Notes: a model not told the origin generated them from the letters alone. DNA of 49,900 nt from Ramlibacter sp. (GCA_029237735.1 JAQZBU010000048.1:1-49900), one strand, 5' to 3'; counted from the stretch's first letter, positions 16,916 to 27,093 are shown. A program made the numbers and translations.

Positions 16916-17818
16916 TCACCGTGGGCGGGACGACACCACGATCCCCCCGACGATCAGGATGAACGCCGCGGCGTGGTAGATGCGCGGCAGTTCGCCCAGG
17001 AACGCCGCCGACATCACTGCGGCGAAGAGCGGTGTGAGGTTGGCGAAAAAGCCCGCGATGTTCGGACCCACGCGGGCCACGCCCACGCCCCAGCAGCGGT
17101 AGGCAAGGATGGCGGGGCCGATGGCAACATAGGCCAGTGCGGCGGCAAGCGGCCAGCCCCACTCGATGTGGGTGTTGCCCGTCGCCCATTCGCCGCCGGC
17201 GAACAGCGCGGACCATCCCAGGCCCAGCACCACCTGCGCCATCAGGAAGGCGGCCCAGTTGCCGCGAATTTCCGGTGGGTCGCCCGGACGGATCAATAGC
17301 CAACTGTAGAACGCCCACGCCGCCGTAGCGAGCAATACATACAGGTCGCCCGGCACCAGCCGCACCTGGGTGAGCAACTGCCAGTCGCCCCTGCTGAGGA
17401 CGACCAGCACGCCGGCGATCGACAGCACTGCCCCGGCCAATTGCCGGTGCGAAATCCGCTGGCCGAAGAACAACGCGCCGATCCCCAGCATCCAGACCGG
17501 CGAACTCGCCGCGACCAGAGTGACATTCAGCGGAGTGGAGGTCTTGAGTGCCAGATACTGCAACGCGTTGTAGCAGCCTACGCCCAGCAGGCCCAGGACG
17601 GCGAAGCGGCGCCAGTGCAACCAAAGACTGCTGCCGCGGCGCAGCACCCAGCCCGCCAGGGGCAGTAACAGCACGAATGCGAGGGCCCAGCGTAGGAAGT
17701 TGAGCGTGACCGGCGGCACCATCTCGTTGACGAGCCTTCCCACGACGGCGTTGCCCGCCCACAGCAAGGGAGGCACGGTGAGCAGAGCGGCAGTCGAAAG
17801 GTTGAGGCGTTGGTTCAT
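16916..17818 (-). CDS. EamA/DMT-family transporter
   Basis: A 300-aa transporter with ten hydrophobic segments in two EamA repeats, including the typical LRWALAFVLLLPLAG and NIAGFFANLTPLFAAVMSAAFLGE segments. Substrate unknown; likely a metabolite exporter. The frame is open for 20 more codons upstream, but ATG 17818 (MNQRLNLS) is closest to the first helix and gives the normal size. It is convergent with the sugar kinase (18 bp apart) and divergent from the quinone oxidoreductase. Confidence 0.85.
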   Translation of the reverse strand: MNQRLNLSTAALLTVPPLLWAGNAVVGRLVNEMVPPVTLNFLRWALAFVLLLPLAGWVLRRGSSLWLHWRRFAVLGLLGVGCYNALQYLALKTSTPLNVTLVAASSPVWMLGIGALFFGQRISHRQLAGAVLSIAGVLVVLSRGDWQLLTQVRLVPGDLYVLLATAAWAFYSWLLIRPGDPPEIRGNWAAFLMAQVVLGLGWSALFAGGEWATGNTHIEWGWPLAAALAYVAIGPAILAYRCWGVGVARVGPNIAGFFANLTPLFAAVMSAAFLGELPRIYHAAAFILIVGGIVVSSRPR

Positions 17819-17919
17819 GCGAACCTGCGATCGTATCGGCTCGCGTTGCCCATGGGCGGGCAAAGCTCGCGGATTCATGGCAGGATGAGGCGATCGTTGC
17901 CCCCCCGAAAGAAAGAACC

Positions 17920-18903
17920 ATGAGCAGAGCAGTCCAGATTACCCAGCCCGGAGGCCCCGAGCAGTTGAAGATCGCCGATGTCACCGTGGGTGAGCCCGGC
18001 CCCGGCGAAATTCGCATCCGCCATCACGTGGTGGGCCTGAACTTCATCGATGTGTATCACCGCACCGGCGTGTACCCGCTGGCGCTGCCCGCAACGCTGG
18101 GCATGGAAGCGGCGGGCGTTGTCGAGGCCGTCGGCGGGGGTGTCACGCACCTGAAACCCGGAGACCGCGCCGCTTACGCGAGCCAGCCGCCCGGCAGCTA
18201 TTGCGAGCTGCGCGTGATGCCCGCGAAGTGTGTCTGCAAACTGCCCGACGCGATCGATTTCGACACCGGCGCGGCCATGATGCTGAAAGGCCTGACGGCG
18301 CAATACCTGCTCAAACGGACCCAGCCGCAGGGCGGGCTGAAGGAAGGCGATCACATCCTGTTCCATGCCGCGGCCGGCGGGGTCGGCCTCATCGCGTGCC
18401 AGTGGGCGAAAGCGATGGGGTTGCAACTGATCGGTACCGCCGGGTCCGATGCCAAGTGCGCCCTGGCCAAAGAGCACGGCGCGGCCCACGTCATCAACTA
18501 TGCGAAAGAAGATTTCCTGGCAAGGGTGAAGGAGATCACCGGCGGCAAGGGCGTGAAGGTGGTGTACGACTCGGTGGGCAAGGACACGTGGGAGAAGTCG
18601 CTCGACTGCCTGCAGCCGTTCGGGCTGATGGCGTGCTTTGGCGCGGCCTCCGGCGCGCCCGCGCCGTTCGCGGTGGGACTGCTCGCTGCGAAGGGGTCGA
18701 TCTACGTTACGCGCCAGACTCTGTTCTCGCACATCGCCTCGCGCGAAACCACGCAGGCAATGGCTGATGACCTGTTCGCGGCCGTGACCAGCGGCAAGGT
18801 GAAGATCCGCATCGACCAGCGCTATCCGCTGGAACAGGTCGAGCAGGCGCACCGCGACCTCGAAGCGCGAAAGACCACCGGCTCGACTGTCCTGACACTG
18901 TGA
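17920..18903 (+). CDS. Quinone oxidoreductase-like zinc-independent MDR
   Basis: A 327-aa medium-chain dehydrogenase/reductase resembling NADPH:quinone oxidoreductase (Qor). It has the GroES-like N-domain (LNFIDVYHRTGVYPL, characteristic of Qor), the Rossmann motif AAAGGVGLIACQWA (about 148-161) and YDSVGKDTWEKSL. The zinc ligands of alcohol dehydrogenases are absent. Members reduce quinones or enones with NADPH in the cytoplasm. The TGA overlaps the GTG start of the Nudix gene, so they are coupled. Confidence 0.88.
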   Translation: MSRAVQITQPGGPEQLKIADVTVGEPGPGEIRIRHHVVGLNFIDVYHRTGVYPLALPATLGMEAAGVVEAVGGGVTHLKPGDRAAYASQPPGSYCELRVMPAKCVCKLPDAIDFDTGAAMMLKGLTAQYLLKRTQPQGGLKEGDHILFHAAAGGVGLIACQWAKAMGLQLIGTAGSDAKCALAKEHGAAHVINYAKEDFLARVKEITGGKGVKVVYDSVGKDTWEKSLDCLQPFGLMACFGAASGAPAPFAVGLLAAKGSIYVTRQTLFSHIASRETTQAMADDLFAAVTSGKVKIRIDQRYPLEQVEQAHRDLEARKTTGSTVLTL

Positions 18904-19694
18904 ACGGGTTGGCGCCTGACGCGAGTTGGCTGGCCGCGTTGCACGCGGCCGCTGACCGTGCACCCCACAGACCGCGCGTGCCCCTGTGGGCGGGCGAGGC
19001 GCGCATCGGCTCCGTCGAACCGGAGGTAATGCTTGGCCTGGCGCTTCCCGCGAAGCTCGCAACTCCAGCCACGCGCGGCAATGAAAGCGGGTTCCAGGTC
19101 CACGGCGAGCTCACCACAAGCCTGCATGAGATCGCGATTGCCATGCGTGATGCGGGCATTGCGCACGTGTGGCGCGATGAACAATTGGCCGTCACCGATG
19201 CGCAGGGCAATCGCCTGGGCACGGTTGAACGCGCCGTCGTCCGGCCGTTGGGCGTCACTACCTTCGCCGTGCACCTTGTAGGGCAATCGCCGGACGGGAG
19301 GCACTGGGTGCAGCAGCGCTCCCTGACGAAACCCAACGACCCTGGCCTGTGGGATACCTTGATGGGCGGCATGATCCCGGCCTCTGACTCGCTTTCGCAG
19401 GCGCTGGAGCGAGAAACCTGGGAAGAGGCCGGTCTCAAGCTCGAACAGTTGGCACAGCTGCAGCACGGCGGGCGCGTCACGATGCGCAGACCGACGGGCT
19501 CAGGCGTGGGTGGCTATGTGGTCGAACACATCGACTGGTATCGCTGCATCGTGCCCGACGAGGTCGTGCCGGCCAACCTGGACGGCGAGGTGGCGCAGTT
19601 CCGGCTCATGCAAGGCACCGAGGTTCTCGGCCGCCTGGAGCGTGACGAATTCACGATCGAAGCGGCGCTGATCCTTGCGGAACACGGCGTGTAG
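18900..19694 (+). CDS. Nudix hydrolase
   Basis: A 264-aa protein with a Nudix box starting GGMIPASDSLSQALERETWE and continuing EAGL (about residues 154-177), which matches GX5EX7REUXEEXGU apart from Ser in place of the first Glu. The N-terminal 120 residues resemble the extra domain found in fungal/bacterial thiamine-pyrophosphate-type Nudix proteins (DUF4743-like). The substrate is unknown; nucleoside diphosphate derivatives are typical. It starts at GTG 18900 overlapping the upstream stop. Confidence 0.85.
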   Translation: MNGLAPDASWLAALHAAADRAPHRPRVPLWAGEARIGSVEPEVMLGLALPAKLATPATRGNESGFQVHGELTTSLHEIAIAMRDAGIAHVWRDEQLAVTDAQGNRLGTVERAVVRPLGVTTFAVHLVGQSPDGRHWVQQRSLTKPNDPGLWDTLMGGMIPASDSLSQALERETWEEAGLKLEQLAQLQHGGRVTMRRPTGSGVGGYVVEHIDWYRCIVPDEVVPANLDGEVAQFRLMQGTEVLGRLERDEFTIEAALILAEHGV

Positions 19695-19820
19695 TCGCGC
19701 ACCGACACGCGCACGGCGTCAAGGCCGGACTGAACGACCCCTCCTACAGTTGCTTGGCCTTGGCACTTGCAGCCCGCGATGAAGTGGGCGACTACATTGG
19801 TCTGAAACAACGGAGAAATC

Positions 19821-20213
19821 ATGAAGGTGCGTGCCTATATCGTCGAAGACAGCCCCACGATCCGTGAAAACCTCATCGAGACGCTGCAGGAGCTGGCGCT
19901 GGTGGAACCTGTCGGAGCGGCCGAGACCGAGCACGAAGGCAAGAAATGGCTCGCCCAGAACGACAGCTATTGGGACCTCGCCATCATCGACCTGTTCCTC
20001 AAGGAGGGTAGCGGCCTGAACATCCTGGAAGCCTGCCGCTCGCGCCGGCCCACGCAGAAGATGGTCGTCCTCAGCAACCATGCGACCAACGACGTGCGCT
20101 GGCGTTGCGCCCAACTCGGGGCCGACGCCGTATTCGACAAGTCGACCGAAATCGATGCGTTGGTCGACTACTGCGTGAAAGAGCGATGCAACGGCGAGCG
20201 CGGCGGCCGGTAG
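19821..20213 (+). CDS. Stand-alone response-regulator receiver protein
   Basis: A 130-aa single-domain receiver. The phosphorylation site is complete: acidic pair E9-D10 (VEDS), phospho-acceptor D57 (AIIDLFL), S85 in VVLSNHAT and K107 in FDKS. There is no output domain, and no histidine kinase lies within the window, so it may serve as a phosphate relay or act through protein contacts. The start ATG has GGAG 6 bases upstream. It converges on the Na/Pi symporter gene with a 13-bp gap. Confidence 0.9.
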   Translation: MKVRAYIVEDSPTIRENLIETLQELALVEPVGAAETEHEGKKWLAQNDSYWDLAIIDLFLKEGSGLNILEACRSRRPTQKMVVLSNHATNDVRWRCAQLGADAVFDKSTEIDALVDYCVKERCNGERGGR

Positions 20214-20226
20214 GTACCGAGCGGGT

Positions 20227-21897
20227 TTACAGGATGGTCGGAGGCCGCTCGGCCAATTGCGCCTGCCGCAGGCGGTTGGGAGCCAGCGCGCCGGCGGAGT
20301 CCAGGATCGGGTATGCGATCGAGCAGATGTGCGAGTTGATGCGCTTCAGGTCGCTGATGAGGTCGATGTGCAGTGAGCTGGTTTCCATGCTCTGCACGGA
20401 ATTCCCCGACAGGCGCGTCAGGTGCGCCGACGCATAGGCGCGTTCCAAGTCGCGGAACCGCGCCTTTTCTTCAAGCAGTTTCTGCGCATCGCGGATGGAT
20501 CCGTTGAGGAACACGCTCATCCCCAGGCGCAGGTTGTCGACCAGGCGGGCGTGCAGCTCGCAGATTTCCGCCATGCCCGCTTCGGAGAAACTGCGGCCCT
20601 TCTTGATCTTCTTGTCCTCGATGTCGATCAGCACGCGCTCGACGATGTCGCCGATCTGTTCCATGTTGATCGTGAAGCTGATGATGTCCGTCCAGCGCCG
20701 GCTTTCCTCTTCGCCTAGCGCCTCGCGCGAGATTTTTGTGAGGTAGTACTTGATCGCGGAATAGAGTTCGTCCACCGAGTCGTCGAGCTTGCGCAGGTCC
20801 TCGGCCAGCCTGATGTCATTGGTCTTGATCACCGTGAGCATGCCCACCATCATCGTCTCCACGATATCCGCCTGGTGCAGCGCTTCACGCGCTGCGCAGG
20901 AGATCGCCAGCGAAGGGGTCTCCAGAGCAGACGGATCGAGGTGGTGCGGCCGGCCGGCGACGAGGGTCTTGTCCGGCTTGGGCAGCCAATGGTCTACCCA
21001 GCGGGCCACGATCTGCGTCAGGCCGATGAACATCACCGCCACCAGGATGTTGAAGCTGAGATGGAACAGCACCACCAGCGTTGCCGAGTCATGCACGTAG
21101 GGCGCCGCGTAGCGCAGCCAAAGGCCGGTCAGCGGCGCGGCGACCAGGACGCCGATCGCCTTGAAGACGAAATTGCCCAGCGGCACTTGCCGCACCTCGA
21201 TCGCCGACTTTGCAGTGGTGAGTACGGCCAGTAATCCGCTGCCAAGGTTGGCGCCGAGAACGAGGCCAAGCGCGGGCTCCAGCGGCACCAGCCCCGAGGC
21301 CGCCATCGTCGCAATTAGCAGCACGATGGCCAGGCTCGAGTACGCGACGACCGACAGGAACGCACCCACCGTGATCTCCAGCAACAGGTCGCTGGAGATT
21401 GAGCCGAGCAGGGCCTTGACCACAGGCGAATGCGTCATGAGCTCAGTGGATTCCGCGACCAACCGCAGCGCGAGGAGCATGAGGCCCAGGCCGATCAGGA
21501 TGCGCCCGAAGCGGCCCAGCGGATTCGACTGGCGCGAAACGAACAGCACGACGCCCACGAAGATGAAGAGCGGCGACAACCACGACAGGTCGAACGAGAA
21601 CACAACGGCCATCAGGCTCGTGCCCACGTCCGCGCCCAGCATCACGGCCAGGGCGAGCGGCAGCGCGACCAGTCCCTGGCCGACGAAAGAGGAAACGATG
21701 AGGGCCGTGGCGGTACTCGATTGCACCAGCGCCGTGACGCCCAGCCCGGAGATCGCCGCTGCCCAGCGGCTGGCGACGCTATGGGCCAGAACGTTGCGCA
21801 GGTTGGCACCGAACACCCGGAGGATGCCGGTTCGAACGAGATGGGTTCCCCACACCAGCAGCGCGATCGCTGCCAGGAGATTCAACAGTTGCTTCAT
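20227..21897 (-). CDS. Na+/phosphate symporter family protein with PhoU-like domain
   Basis: A 556-aa inner-membrane protein: about eight to nine membrane segments in two Na/Pi-cotransporter repeats (motifs GLGVTALVQSSTATALIVSS and GANLGSGLLAVLTTAKSA, about 50-215), followed by a cytoplasmic PhoU-like helical domain (about 350-540). The QSSTAT motif is the phosphate/sodium site in the family. Function is sodium-driven phosphate transport, direction not established. ATG 21897 is preferred over the TTG at 21912 because it starts the first helix. Confidence 0.88.
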   Translation of the reverse strand: MKQLLNLLAAIALLVWGTHLVRTGILRVFGANLRNVLAHSVASRWAAAISGLGVTALVQSSTATALIVSSFVGQGLVALPLALAVMLGADVGTSLMAVVFSFDLSWLSPLFIFVGVVLFVSRQSNPLGRFGRILIGLGLMLLALRLVAESTELMTHSPVVKALLGSISSDLLLEITVGAFLSVVAYSSLAIVLLIATMAASGLVPLEPALGLVLGANLGSGLLAVLTTAKSAIEVRQVPLGNFVFKAIGVLVAAPLTGLWLRYAAPYVHDSATLVVLFHLSFNILVAVMFIGLTQIVARWVDHWLPKPDKTLVAGRPHHLDPSALETPSLAISCAAREALHQADIVETMMVGMLTVIKTNDIRLAEDLRKLDDSVDELYSAIKYYLTKISREALGEEESRRWTDIISFTINMEQIGDIVERVLIDIEDKKIKKGRSFSEAGMAEICELHARLVDNLRLGMSVFLNGSIRDAQKLLEEKARFRDLERAYASAHLTRLSGNSVQSMETSSLHIDLISDLKRINSHICSIAYPILDSAGALAPNRLRQAQLAERPPTIL

Positions 21898-21987
21898 TGC
21901 TTGAGGCTTCAACTATACGCTTGGTGCAGCGCAACAATCGAAGCCATGCAAGCGGCGGGCCAATGAACTGGTGCGAAAGCACGCCAG

Positions 21988-22500
21988 CTATCGTGTCTTG
22001 CGCACCCGCATCAACTCGTCGAGGATCAAGCAGGCCGCGCCGATCGTGATCGCGCTGTCGGCGACGTTGAACGCGGGGAAGTACCAGCCGCGCCAATGCA
22101 GCTGGACGAAGTCCACCACATAACCATGCAGCAGCCGGTCCAGGACGTTGCCGATGGCGCCGCCGAGGATGCAGGCCATCGCGAAGGAGAACAGCCTCTG
22201 GCCCGCGTGCGAGCGCAGCATCCACACGATGAAGATAGCGGCCGCGATGCCGATGGCGGTGAAGAACCAGCGCTGCCAGCCCGATGCGCCGGCCAGGAAC
22301 GAGAACGCCGCGCCCGTGTTGTGCGCGCGGACCACGTTGAAGAAGCTCGTGATGTAAGTGGAATCTCCCAGGCGGTAGTAGCCCAGGATCAGCACCTTGG
22401 TGAACTGGTCGGCGATGAAGATCGCGAGCGACAGACCGAGCCAGGGCAGCCAGCTGCCCGCGGAACTGGAGCGCGCCGCCAGTGCCAGCAGCGGTCGCAC
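21988..22500 (-). CDS. lspA: Lipoprotein signal peptidase (signal peptidase II)
   Basis: A 170-aa four-helix membrane aspartyl protease that cleaves prolipoproteins after lipid attachment. Both catalytic aspartates are present: D121 ([10 protein letters not shown]) and D148 (FNVADSAI), with the conserved [11 protein letters not shown]. The first codons are abnormal: GTG 22500 gives MRPLLALA, which is the ileS sequence in another frame, before [12 protein letters not shown] where LspA proteins usually begin. The native ATG appears to have been lost in a deletion at the ileS/lspA junction; the protein may still be made from this GTG. Confidence 0.9.
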   Translation of the reverse strand: MRPLLALAARSSSAGSWLPWLGLSLAIFIADQFTKVLILGYYRLGDSTYITSFFNVVRAHNTGAAFSFLAGASGWQRWFFTAIGIAAAIFIVWMLRSHAGQRLFSFAMACILGGAIGNVLDRLLHGYVVDFVQLHWRGWYFPAFNVADSAITIGAACLILDELMRVRKTR

Positions 22501-25235
22501 TTCACGGCTTCGGAGGCCGAGACCTTCACGGCCATTGCCTCACCGGCGACGATGTTCATGTGCGAGGTAATGAACACGAACTTGAGGTCCTCGCCCAGGC
22601 TGGCGAGCGCCTCCCACAATTCGCCGTGCGTCGCCATCGGCACCGTGAGCACCACATTGGCCTGCAGGGACGAGCCGACCTTGCCCGCTTCGCGCAATGA
22701 TTCGATCTCCTTGTTCACCAGCTCACGCGCGGCGCGGATTCGGGTCCACTTGTCCAGCAGTGCCGCATCAGGCGAGCCGATCTCGGCATAGGTCTCGAAG
22801 AAGATCGATTCCGACGTGCCGAACAGCTTCCACGCTTCCTCGGCCGTGAAACTGAGGAATGGCGCCATCCAGCGCAGCATGGCGTACGTGATGTTCCACA
22901 GCGCGGTCTGGGCGCTGCGACGCGCGAGCGACTTGGGCGCGGTGGTATAGAGCCGGTCCTTGAGGATGTCGAGGTAGAACGCGCCGAGGTCCTCCGAGCA
23001 ATACACCTGCAGCTTGGCAACCACCGGGTGGAACTCGTACACCTCGTAATGCGCCAGCACTTCGGCCTGGAACTGCGCTGCGCGCGAGAGGGCGTAGCGG
23101 TCGATCTCCAGCATTTCCTCGAGCGGCACGGCGTCCTTCGCGGGGTCGAAATCGCTGACGTTCGCCAGCAGGAAGCGCAGGGTATTGCGGATGCGGCGAT
23201 ACGCGTCGACCACGCGCGCGAGGATTTTGTCGTCGCCCGCGATGTCGCCCGAGTAGTCGGAAGCGGCCACCCACAGGCGCACGATCTCCGCGCCCAGTTT
23301 CTTGTTGACTTCGTGCGGCTCGATGCCGTTGCCCAGCGACTTGCTCATCTTGCGGCCTTGCGCATCGACCGTGAAACCGTGGGTCAGCAGGCTGCGGTAC
23401 GGTGCGCGGCCGTACATGGCACAGGCCGTGAGCAGCGCCGAGTGGAACCAGCCGCGGTGCTGGTCGTGGCCTTCCAAGTACAGGTCGGCCTCCGGGCCGC
23501 TCTCGTGGGCGGCGCCGGCATGCGAGTACCGCAGCACGGTGGAGTGCGTGGTGCCGGAATCGAACCAGACCTCCAGGATGTCGCTGCTCTTGATGTAGGC
23601 CTTGGCGTCCTCGGCGCCGATGATCGATTCGGCCGTGGCCTTGCTCCACGCCTCGATGCCGCCTTGCTCCACCATGTCCGCCGCCTGGTCGAGGATTTCC
23701 ATCGTGCGCGGATGCAGGTCGCCCGTGTCCCTGTGCAGGAAGAAGGGCAGGGGAACGCCCCAGCTGCGCTGGCGGCTGATGCACCAATCGGGCCGCCCTG
23801 CGATCATGTCGCGCAGGCGCGCCTTGCCGTTCTCGGGATAAAAATTAGTTTCCTCGATCGCTTCAAGGGCCATCTGGCGCAGGCTCTTGGGCGCCTTGTC
23901 TTTCGTGAACACGCCCTCGCCGTCGTCCATGCGGATGAACCACTGCGCCGCGGCGCGGTAGATCACGGGCGACTTGTGGCGCCAGCAATGCGGGTAGCTG
24001 TGCGAGATGTTTTCGGTGGCGAAGAGACGCCCGGCGTCCTTCAGCGCCTCGATGATCTGCGGCACGGCCTTCCAGATGTTCAGCCCACCAAATAGCGCGA
24101 AGTCGGGCGCGTAGGAGCCGTGGGCCTGCACCGGGTTGAGGATGTCGTCGTAGGCCATGCCATGAGCGACGCAGGAGTTGAAGTCGTCCAGTCCGTAGGC
24201 GGGCGAGGAGTGGACGATGCCAGTGCCGTCCTCCGCGGTCGCGTAGTCGGCGAGGTAGACGGGCGAGAGGCGCCTGTAGCCGGCGTCCACGTCGTACAGC
24301 GGGTGTTGGAAGTTCAGGCCGCCCAGCGCGTCGCCTTCCACCGTGGCTAGCACCTTGCCCTTGAGGCCGTAGCGCTCCATGCAGCGCTCCACCAGCGACT
24401 CGGCCAACACCAGCAGGCCGCGCTCGGTATCCACCAGCGCGTAGATGATCGCGGGGTTGAGGTTCAGCGCCTGGTTGGCGGGAAGGGTCCACGCGGTGGT
24501 GGTCCAGATGACGACGAAAGCGTCCTTGTCCAGTTTCGGGAGGCCGAATGCCGCCGCCAGCTTGTCCGGCTCGGCGCACTTGAACCCCACGTCCAGCGTC
24601 GTCGACTTCTTGTCCGCGTATTCGATCTCGAATTCCGCCAGCGACGAGCCGCAGTCGAAGCACCAGTACACGGGCTTCAGGCCCCGATACACGAAGCCGC
24701 GCTCCACCACGCGCTTGAACGCGCGGATTTCGGCCGCCTCGTTCTTGAAATCCATCGTGCGGTAGGGATGGTCCCAGTCGCCGAGCACGCCCAGGCGTTT
24801 GAAGTCGGCCATCTGGATCGCGATCTGCTCGGTGGCGAAGGCGCGGCTTTTCGCCTGCATCTCGTCGCGCGGCAGGTTGCGGCCGTGCTTCTTCTCGATG
24901 GCGTTCTCGATCGGCAGCCCGTGGCAGTCCCAGCCGGGGATGTAGGCAGCGTCCAGGCCCTTGAGCTGGCGGGCCTTCACGATCATGTCCTTCAGGATCT
25001 TGTTGACCGCGTGGCCCATATGGATCTGGCCGTTGGCGTAGGGCGGGCCGTCATGCAGAACGAATTTCTCATGCTCGCAACGGGCGGCGCGCAGCTTCTT
25101 GTACAGGCCCTTGTCCTCCCACTCCTTCACCCATCCCGGCTCGCGCTTTGGCAGGTCGCCGCGCATGGGAAAGGGGGTGTCGGGCAGGTTGAGCGTGGCT
25201 CGGTAGTCGGTTTTGTCTGCTGTCTTGTCTGTCAT
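22389..25235 (-). CDS. ileS: Isoleucyl-tRNA synthetase (3' end damaged)
   Basis: A 948-aa class I aminoacyl-tRNA synthetase. The HIGH-type motif ([12 protein letters not shown]), the editing domain and the KMSKS loop ([11 protein letters not shown]) are intact. The C-terminal zinc finger begins correctly (VKCDRCWHW) but the next residues ([11 protein letters not shown]...) are lspA sequence in another frame; the second Cys pair and the native stop are missing. About 25 C-terminal residues plus the intergenic bases seem deleted near 22473-22479. As the gene is essential, a sequencing or assembly loss is as likely as a real change. It lies between ribF and lspA, the normal arrangement. Confidence 0.93.
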   Translation of the reverse strand: MTDKTADKTDYRATLNLPDTPFPMRGDLPKREPGWVKEWEDKGLYKKLRAARCEHEKFVLHDGPPYANGQIHMGHAVNKILKDMIVKARQLKGLDAAYIPGWDCHGLPIENAIEKKHGRNLPRDEMQAKSRAFATEQIAIQMADFKRLGVLGDWDHPYRTMDFKNEAAEIRAFKRVVERGFVYRGLKPVYWCFDCGSSLAEFEIEYADKKSTTLDVGFKCAEPDKLAAAFGLPKLDKDAFVVIWTTTAWTLPANQALNLNPAIIYALVDTERGLLVLAESLVERCMERYGLKGKVLATVEGDALGGLNFQHPLYDVDAGYRRLSPVYLADYATAEDGTGIVHSSPAYGLDDFNSCVAHGMAYDDILNPVQAHGSYAPDFALFGGLNIWKAVPQIIEALKDAGRLFATENISHSYPHCWRHKSPVIYRAAAQWFIRMDDGEGVFTKDKAPKSLRQMALEAIEETNFYPENGKARLRDMIAGRPDWCISRQRSWGVPLPFFLHRDTGDLHPRTMEILDQAADMVEQGGIEAWSKATAESIIGAEDAKAYIKSSDILEVWFDSGTTHSTVLRYSHAGAAHESGPEADLYLEGHDQHRGWFHSALLTACAMYGRAPYRSLLTHGFTVDAQGRKMSKSLGNGIEPHEVNKKLGAEIVRLWVAASDYSGDIAGDDKILARVVDAYRRIRNTLRFLLANVSDFDPAKDAVPLEEMLEIDRYALSRAAQFQAEVLAHYEVYEFHPVVAKLQVYCSEDLGAFYLDILKDRLYTTAPKSLARRSAQTALWNITYAMLRWMAPFLSFTAEEAWKLFGTSESIFFETYAEIGSPDAALLDKWTRIRAARELVNKEIESLREAGKVGSSLQANVVLTVPMATHGELWEALASLGEDLKFVFITSHMNIVAGEAMAVKVSASEAVKCDRCWHWRRAPVPRAAGCPGSVCRSRSSSPTSSPRC

Positions 25236-25252
25236 TGGAATGCTCTAGGGGT

Positions 25253-25328
25253 TGTCATTCCGGGCTTGACCCGGAATCCAGGTTGTTGGAATGCGGAGAT
25301 GGATTGCGGATCAGGTCCGCAATGACAA
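25253..25328. repeat. Palindromic intergenic repeat, copy 1
   Basis: Two hairpins in a row, ATTCCGGGCTTGACCCGGAAT and ATTGCGGATCAGGTCCGCAAT in essence, bounded by the inverted ends TTGTCATT / AATGACAA. It sits between ileS and ribF. Similar copies are at 27114-27203 and 28375-28431. Confidence 0.85.
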
Positions 25329-25331
25329 CCT

Positions 25332-26330
25332 TTAAATTCGGTCGCGCGTCGTCTGGCGGCGCGTGGACGCGAAGAACGCACGAGCCTCTTCGCAGTCCCT
25401 GGCGATCCCCGCTTTCAGGGCGTCCAGGCTGTCGTACTTGAGCTCGTCGTGCAGTTTGTGCAGCAGTTCCACGCTGATGATTTTACCGTAGGCACCTTCC
25501 TCGCCGAGGCTCGCCGGCCATTCCAGGCAGTGCGTCTCCAGCAGCACGCGCCCGCCGTTGACGTCGGCCGGGTCGATGGAAGGGCGGATGCCCAGGTTCG
25601 CCACCCCTGGCAGCGGCCCGTCGCCCAGGCCGTCGACCTGCACCGCGAAGATGCCGCTGGCTGCCGGCTTCCAGTGGGAAAAGCGCAGATTGACGGTCTT
25701 GAATCCGAGCTGGCGGCCGAGCTTGCGGCCATGCACCACATGGCCGCTGATGCTGTAGGGGCGCCCCAGAAGGGCGGCCACGCCGTCCATGTCGCCGCGG
25801 CCCAGGGCATCGCGCACGGCGGAACTGGAAACGCGCAAGCCGTGTACTTCGTAGCTGTTCATCCGCGCCACGTCGAAGCCCTTGGCCTGGCCGGCGGCAT
25901 CCAGCATCGCGTAATCGCCGGCCCGCTTGGCGCCGAAGCGGAAATCGTCGCCCACGAGCACATACTTTGCGCCCAGCCCGCCTACGAGCACGTTGTCGAT
26001 GAACGCGTCGGGAACTTGCGAGGACAGCCGCGCGTCAAACGGAAGTACCACGCACTGGTCCACGCCGCAGCGCGCCAGTTCGGTGAGCTTGTCGCGCAGG
26101 GTCGCGATGCGCGCGGGCGCGAGCTCCGGCTTGCGGGCCACGGCCGCGAAGTAATCGCGGGGATGTGGCTCGAAGGTGAGCACGCAGCTGGGAACGTTCC
26201 GATGGCGCGCTTCGTTGTTCAGCAGCGCGAGCATCGCCTGGTGCCCGCGGTGAACACCGTCGAAATTGCCGATCGTGAGCGCGCACGCGGGGGCGATCCC
26301 GGGGTGGTGGAAGCCTCTGAATATCTGCAT
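25332..26330 (-). CDS. ribF: Bifunctional riboflavin kinase / FAD synthetase
   Basis: A 332-aa enzyme converting riboflavin to FMN and then FAD. The N-terminal nucleotidyltransferase domain has TIGNFDGVHRGHQAML (about 21-36) and the VLVGDDFRFGAKRAGD segment; the C-terminal flavokinase domain has GRKLGRQLGFKTVNL and the conserved GVANLGIRPSI. Length is normal. It is the first gene of the ribF-ileS-lspA set and is divergent from the HNH gene. No FMN riboswitch-like leader is seen upstream. Confidence 0.95.
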   Translation of the reverse strand: MQIFRGFHHPGIAPACALTIGNFDGVHRGHQAMLALLNNEARHRNVPSCVLTFEPHPRDYFAAVARKPELAPARIATLRDKLTELARCGVDQCVVLPFDARLSSQVPDAFIDNVLVGGLGAKYVLVGDDFRFGAKRAGDYAMLDAAGQAKGFDVARMNSYEVHGLRVSSSAVRDALGRGDMDGVAALLGRPYSISGHVVHGRKLGRQLGFKTVNLRFSHWKPAASGIFAVQVDGLGDGPLPGVANLGIRPSIDPADVNGGRVLLETHCLEWPASLGEEGAYGKIISVELLHKLHDELKYDSLDALKAGIARDCEEARAFFASTRRQTTRDRI

Positions 26331-26500
26331 CGCGGCTCAGTTGGTATCTTTTTGATAGCAGGCCGTGACCATGGGCAATGCATCCCGGGGCTTCGGCCCA
26401 CGGCGAAAGGTCACGAAAACAGGGTATATTGTGCTGCAGAGCGCCAAGAGGCGCTGGCACTTACTTCGGCGTTGTTTCCTGTATTCCAAGGAGGCGTGTT

Positions 26501-27093
26501 TTGAAGGTCTTGAAGTTGTCCGCCCAAGGGCTGCCCCAGTCGTGGATCACGCTGGAACAGGCCGTGCTGCACTATGCCGCCGACGAGGTGCGCTGGGACA
26601 CTATGCCGCCGACGAGGTGCGCTGGGAGGTAGGGGCGCAGGTGGCGTTGTTCCGCGGGGGCCACAACGCCGTCACGGGTGTGCAGTCGCAGATCGCTGTC
26701 AGCAGCATCATCGGCACCAAGGGCGTGCCCAACATCAATCCCTTCGACCTCAAGCCTGGCCTGACCAACAGCAAGCTGTTCGCGCGCGACCGCAACGTGT
26801 GCGCCTACTGCGGCAACGAACACCACGAGGAAGAGCTCACACGTGAGCACATCATCCCCTTTGCGCAGAACGGCCGCGACCACTGGATGAACGTGGTCAC
26901 GGCCTGCCGCGCCTGCAACCACCGCAAAAGCAACCGCACGCCCGAGCAGGCCCGGATGCCCCTGTTGTACGCGCCCTACATTCCCAGCCTCTGGGAAGAC
27001 TTCATCCTGCGCAACCGCCGCATCCTGGCGGACCAGATGGAGTTCCTGATGGCGCATCTTCCCAAGACGTCGCGCCTCCACGGGTATCAGTAG
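26501..27093 (+). pseudogene. HNH endonuclease, frameshifted by a 29-bp tandem duplication
   Basis: Starts at TTG 26501 behind the strong ribosome site AAGGAGG (26488) and reads LKVLKLSAQGLPQSWITLEQ. A perfect 29-bp duplication (26570-26598 / 26599-26627) then shifts the frame to a TAG at 26630. Removing one copy restores AADEVRWEVGAQVALF and an HNH domain: CAYCGNEHHEE, LTREHIIPF, WMNVVTACRACNHRKSN. The intact protein would be about 187 aa, a small HNH protein common in Burkholderiales whose role is not known. As read, only a 43-aa peptide or a product from an internal start could be made. Confidence 0.85.
26570..26627 (+). repeat. Perfect 29-bp tandem duplication
   Basis: Two identical 29-bp copies (each beginning CACTATGCCGCC and ending GCGCTGGGA) back to back inside the HNH reading frame. 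Because 29 is not a multiple of three it breaks the frame. Confidence 0.95.

Noticed and set aside
26331..26500. Possible FMN riboswitch or RNA gene in the ribF-HNH gap
   Set aside because: Contains one short hairpin (AGCGCC-AAGA-GGCGCT) and a TATATT box but none of the conserved FMN-aptamer segments, and ribF points away.
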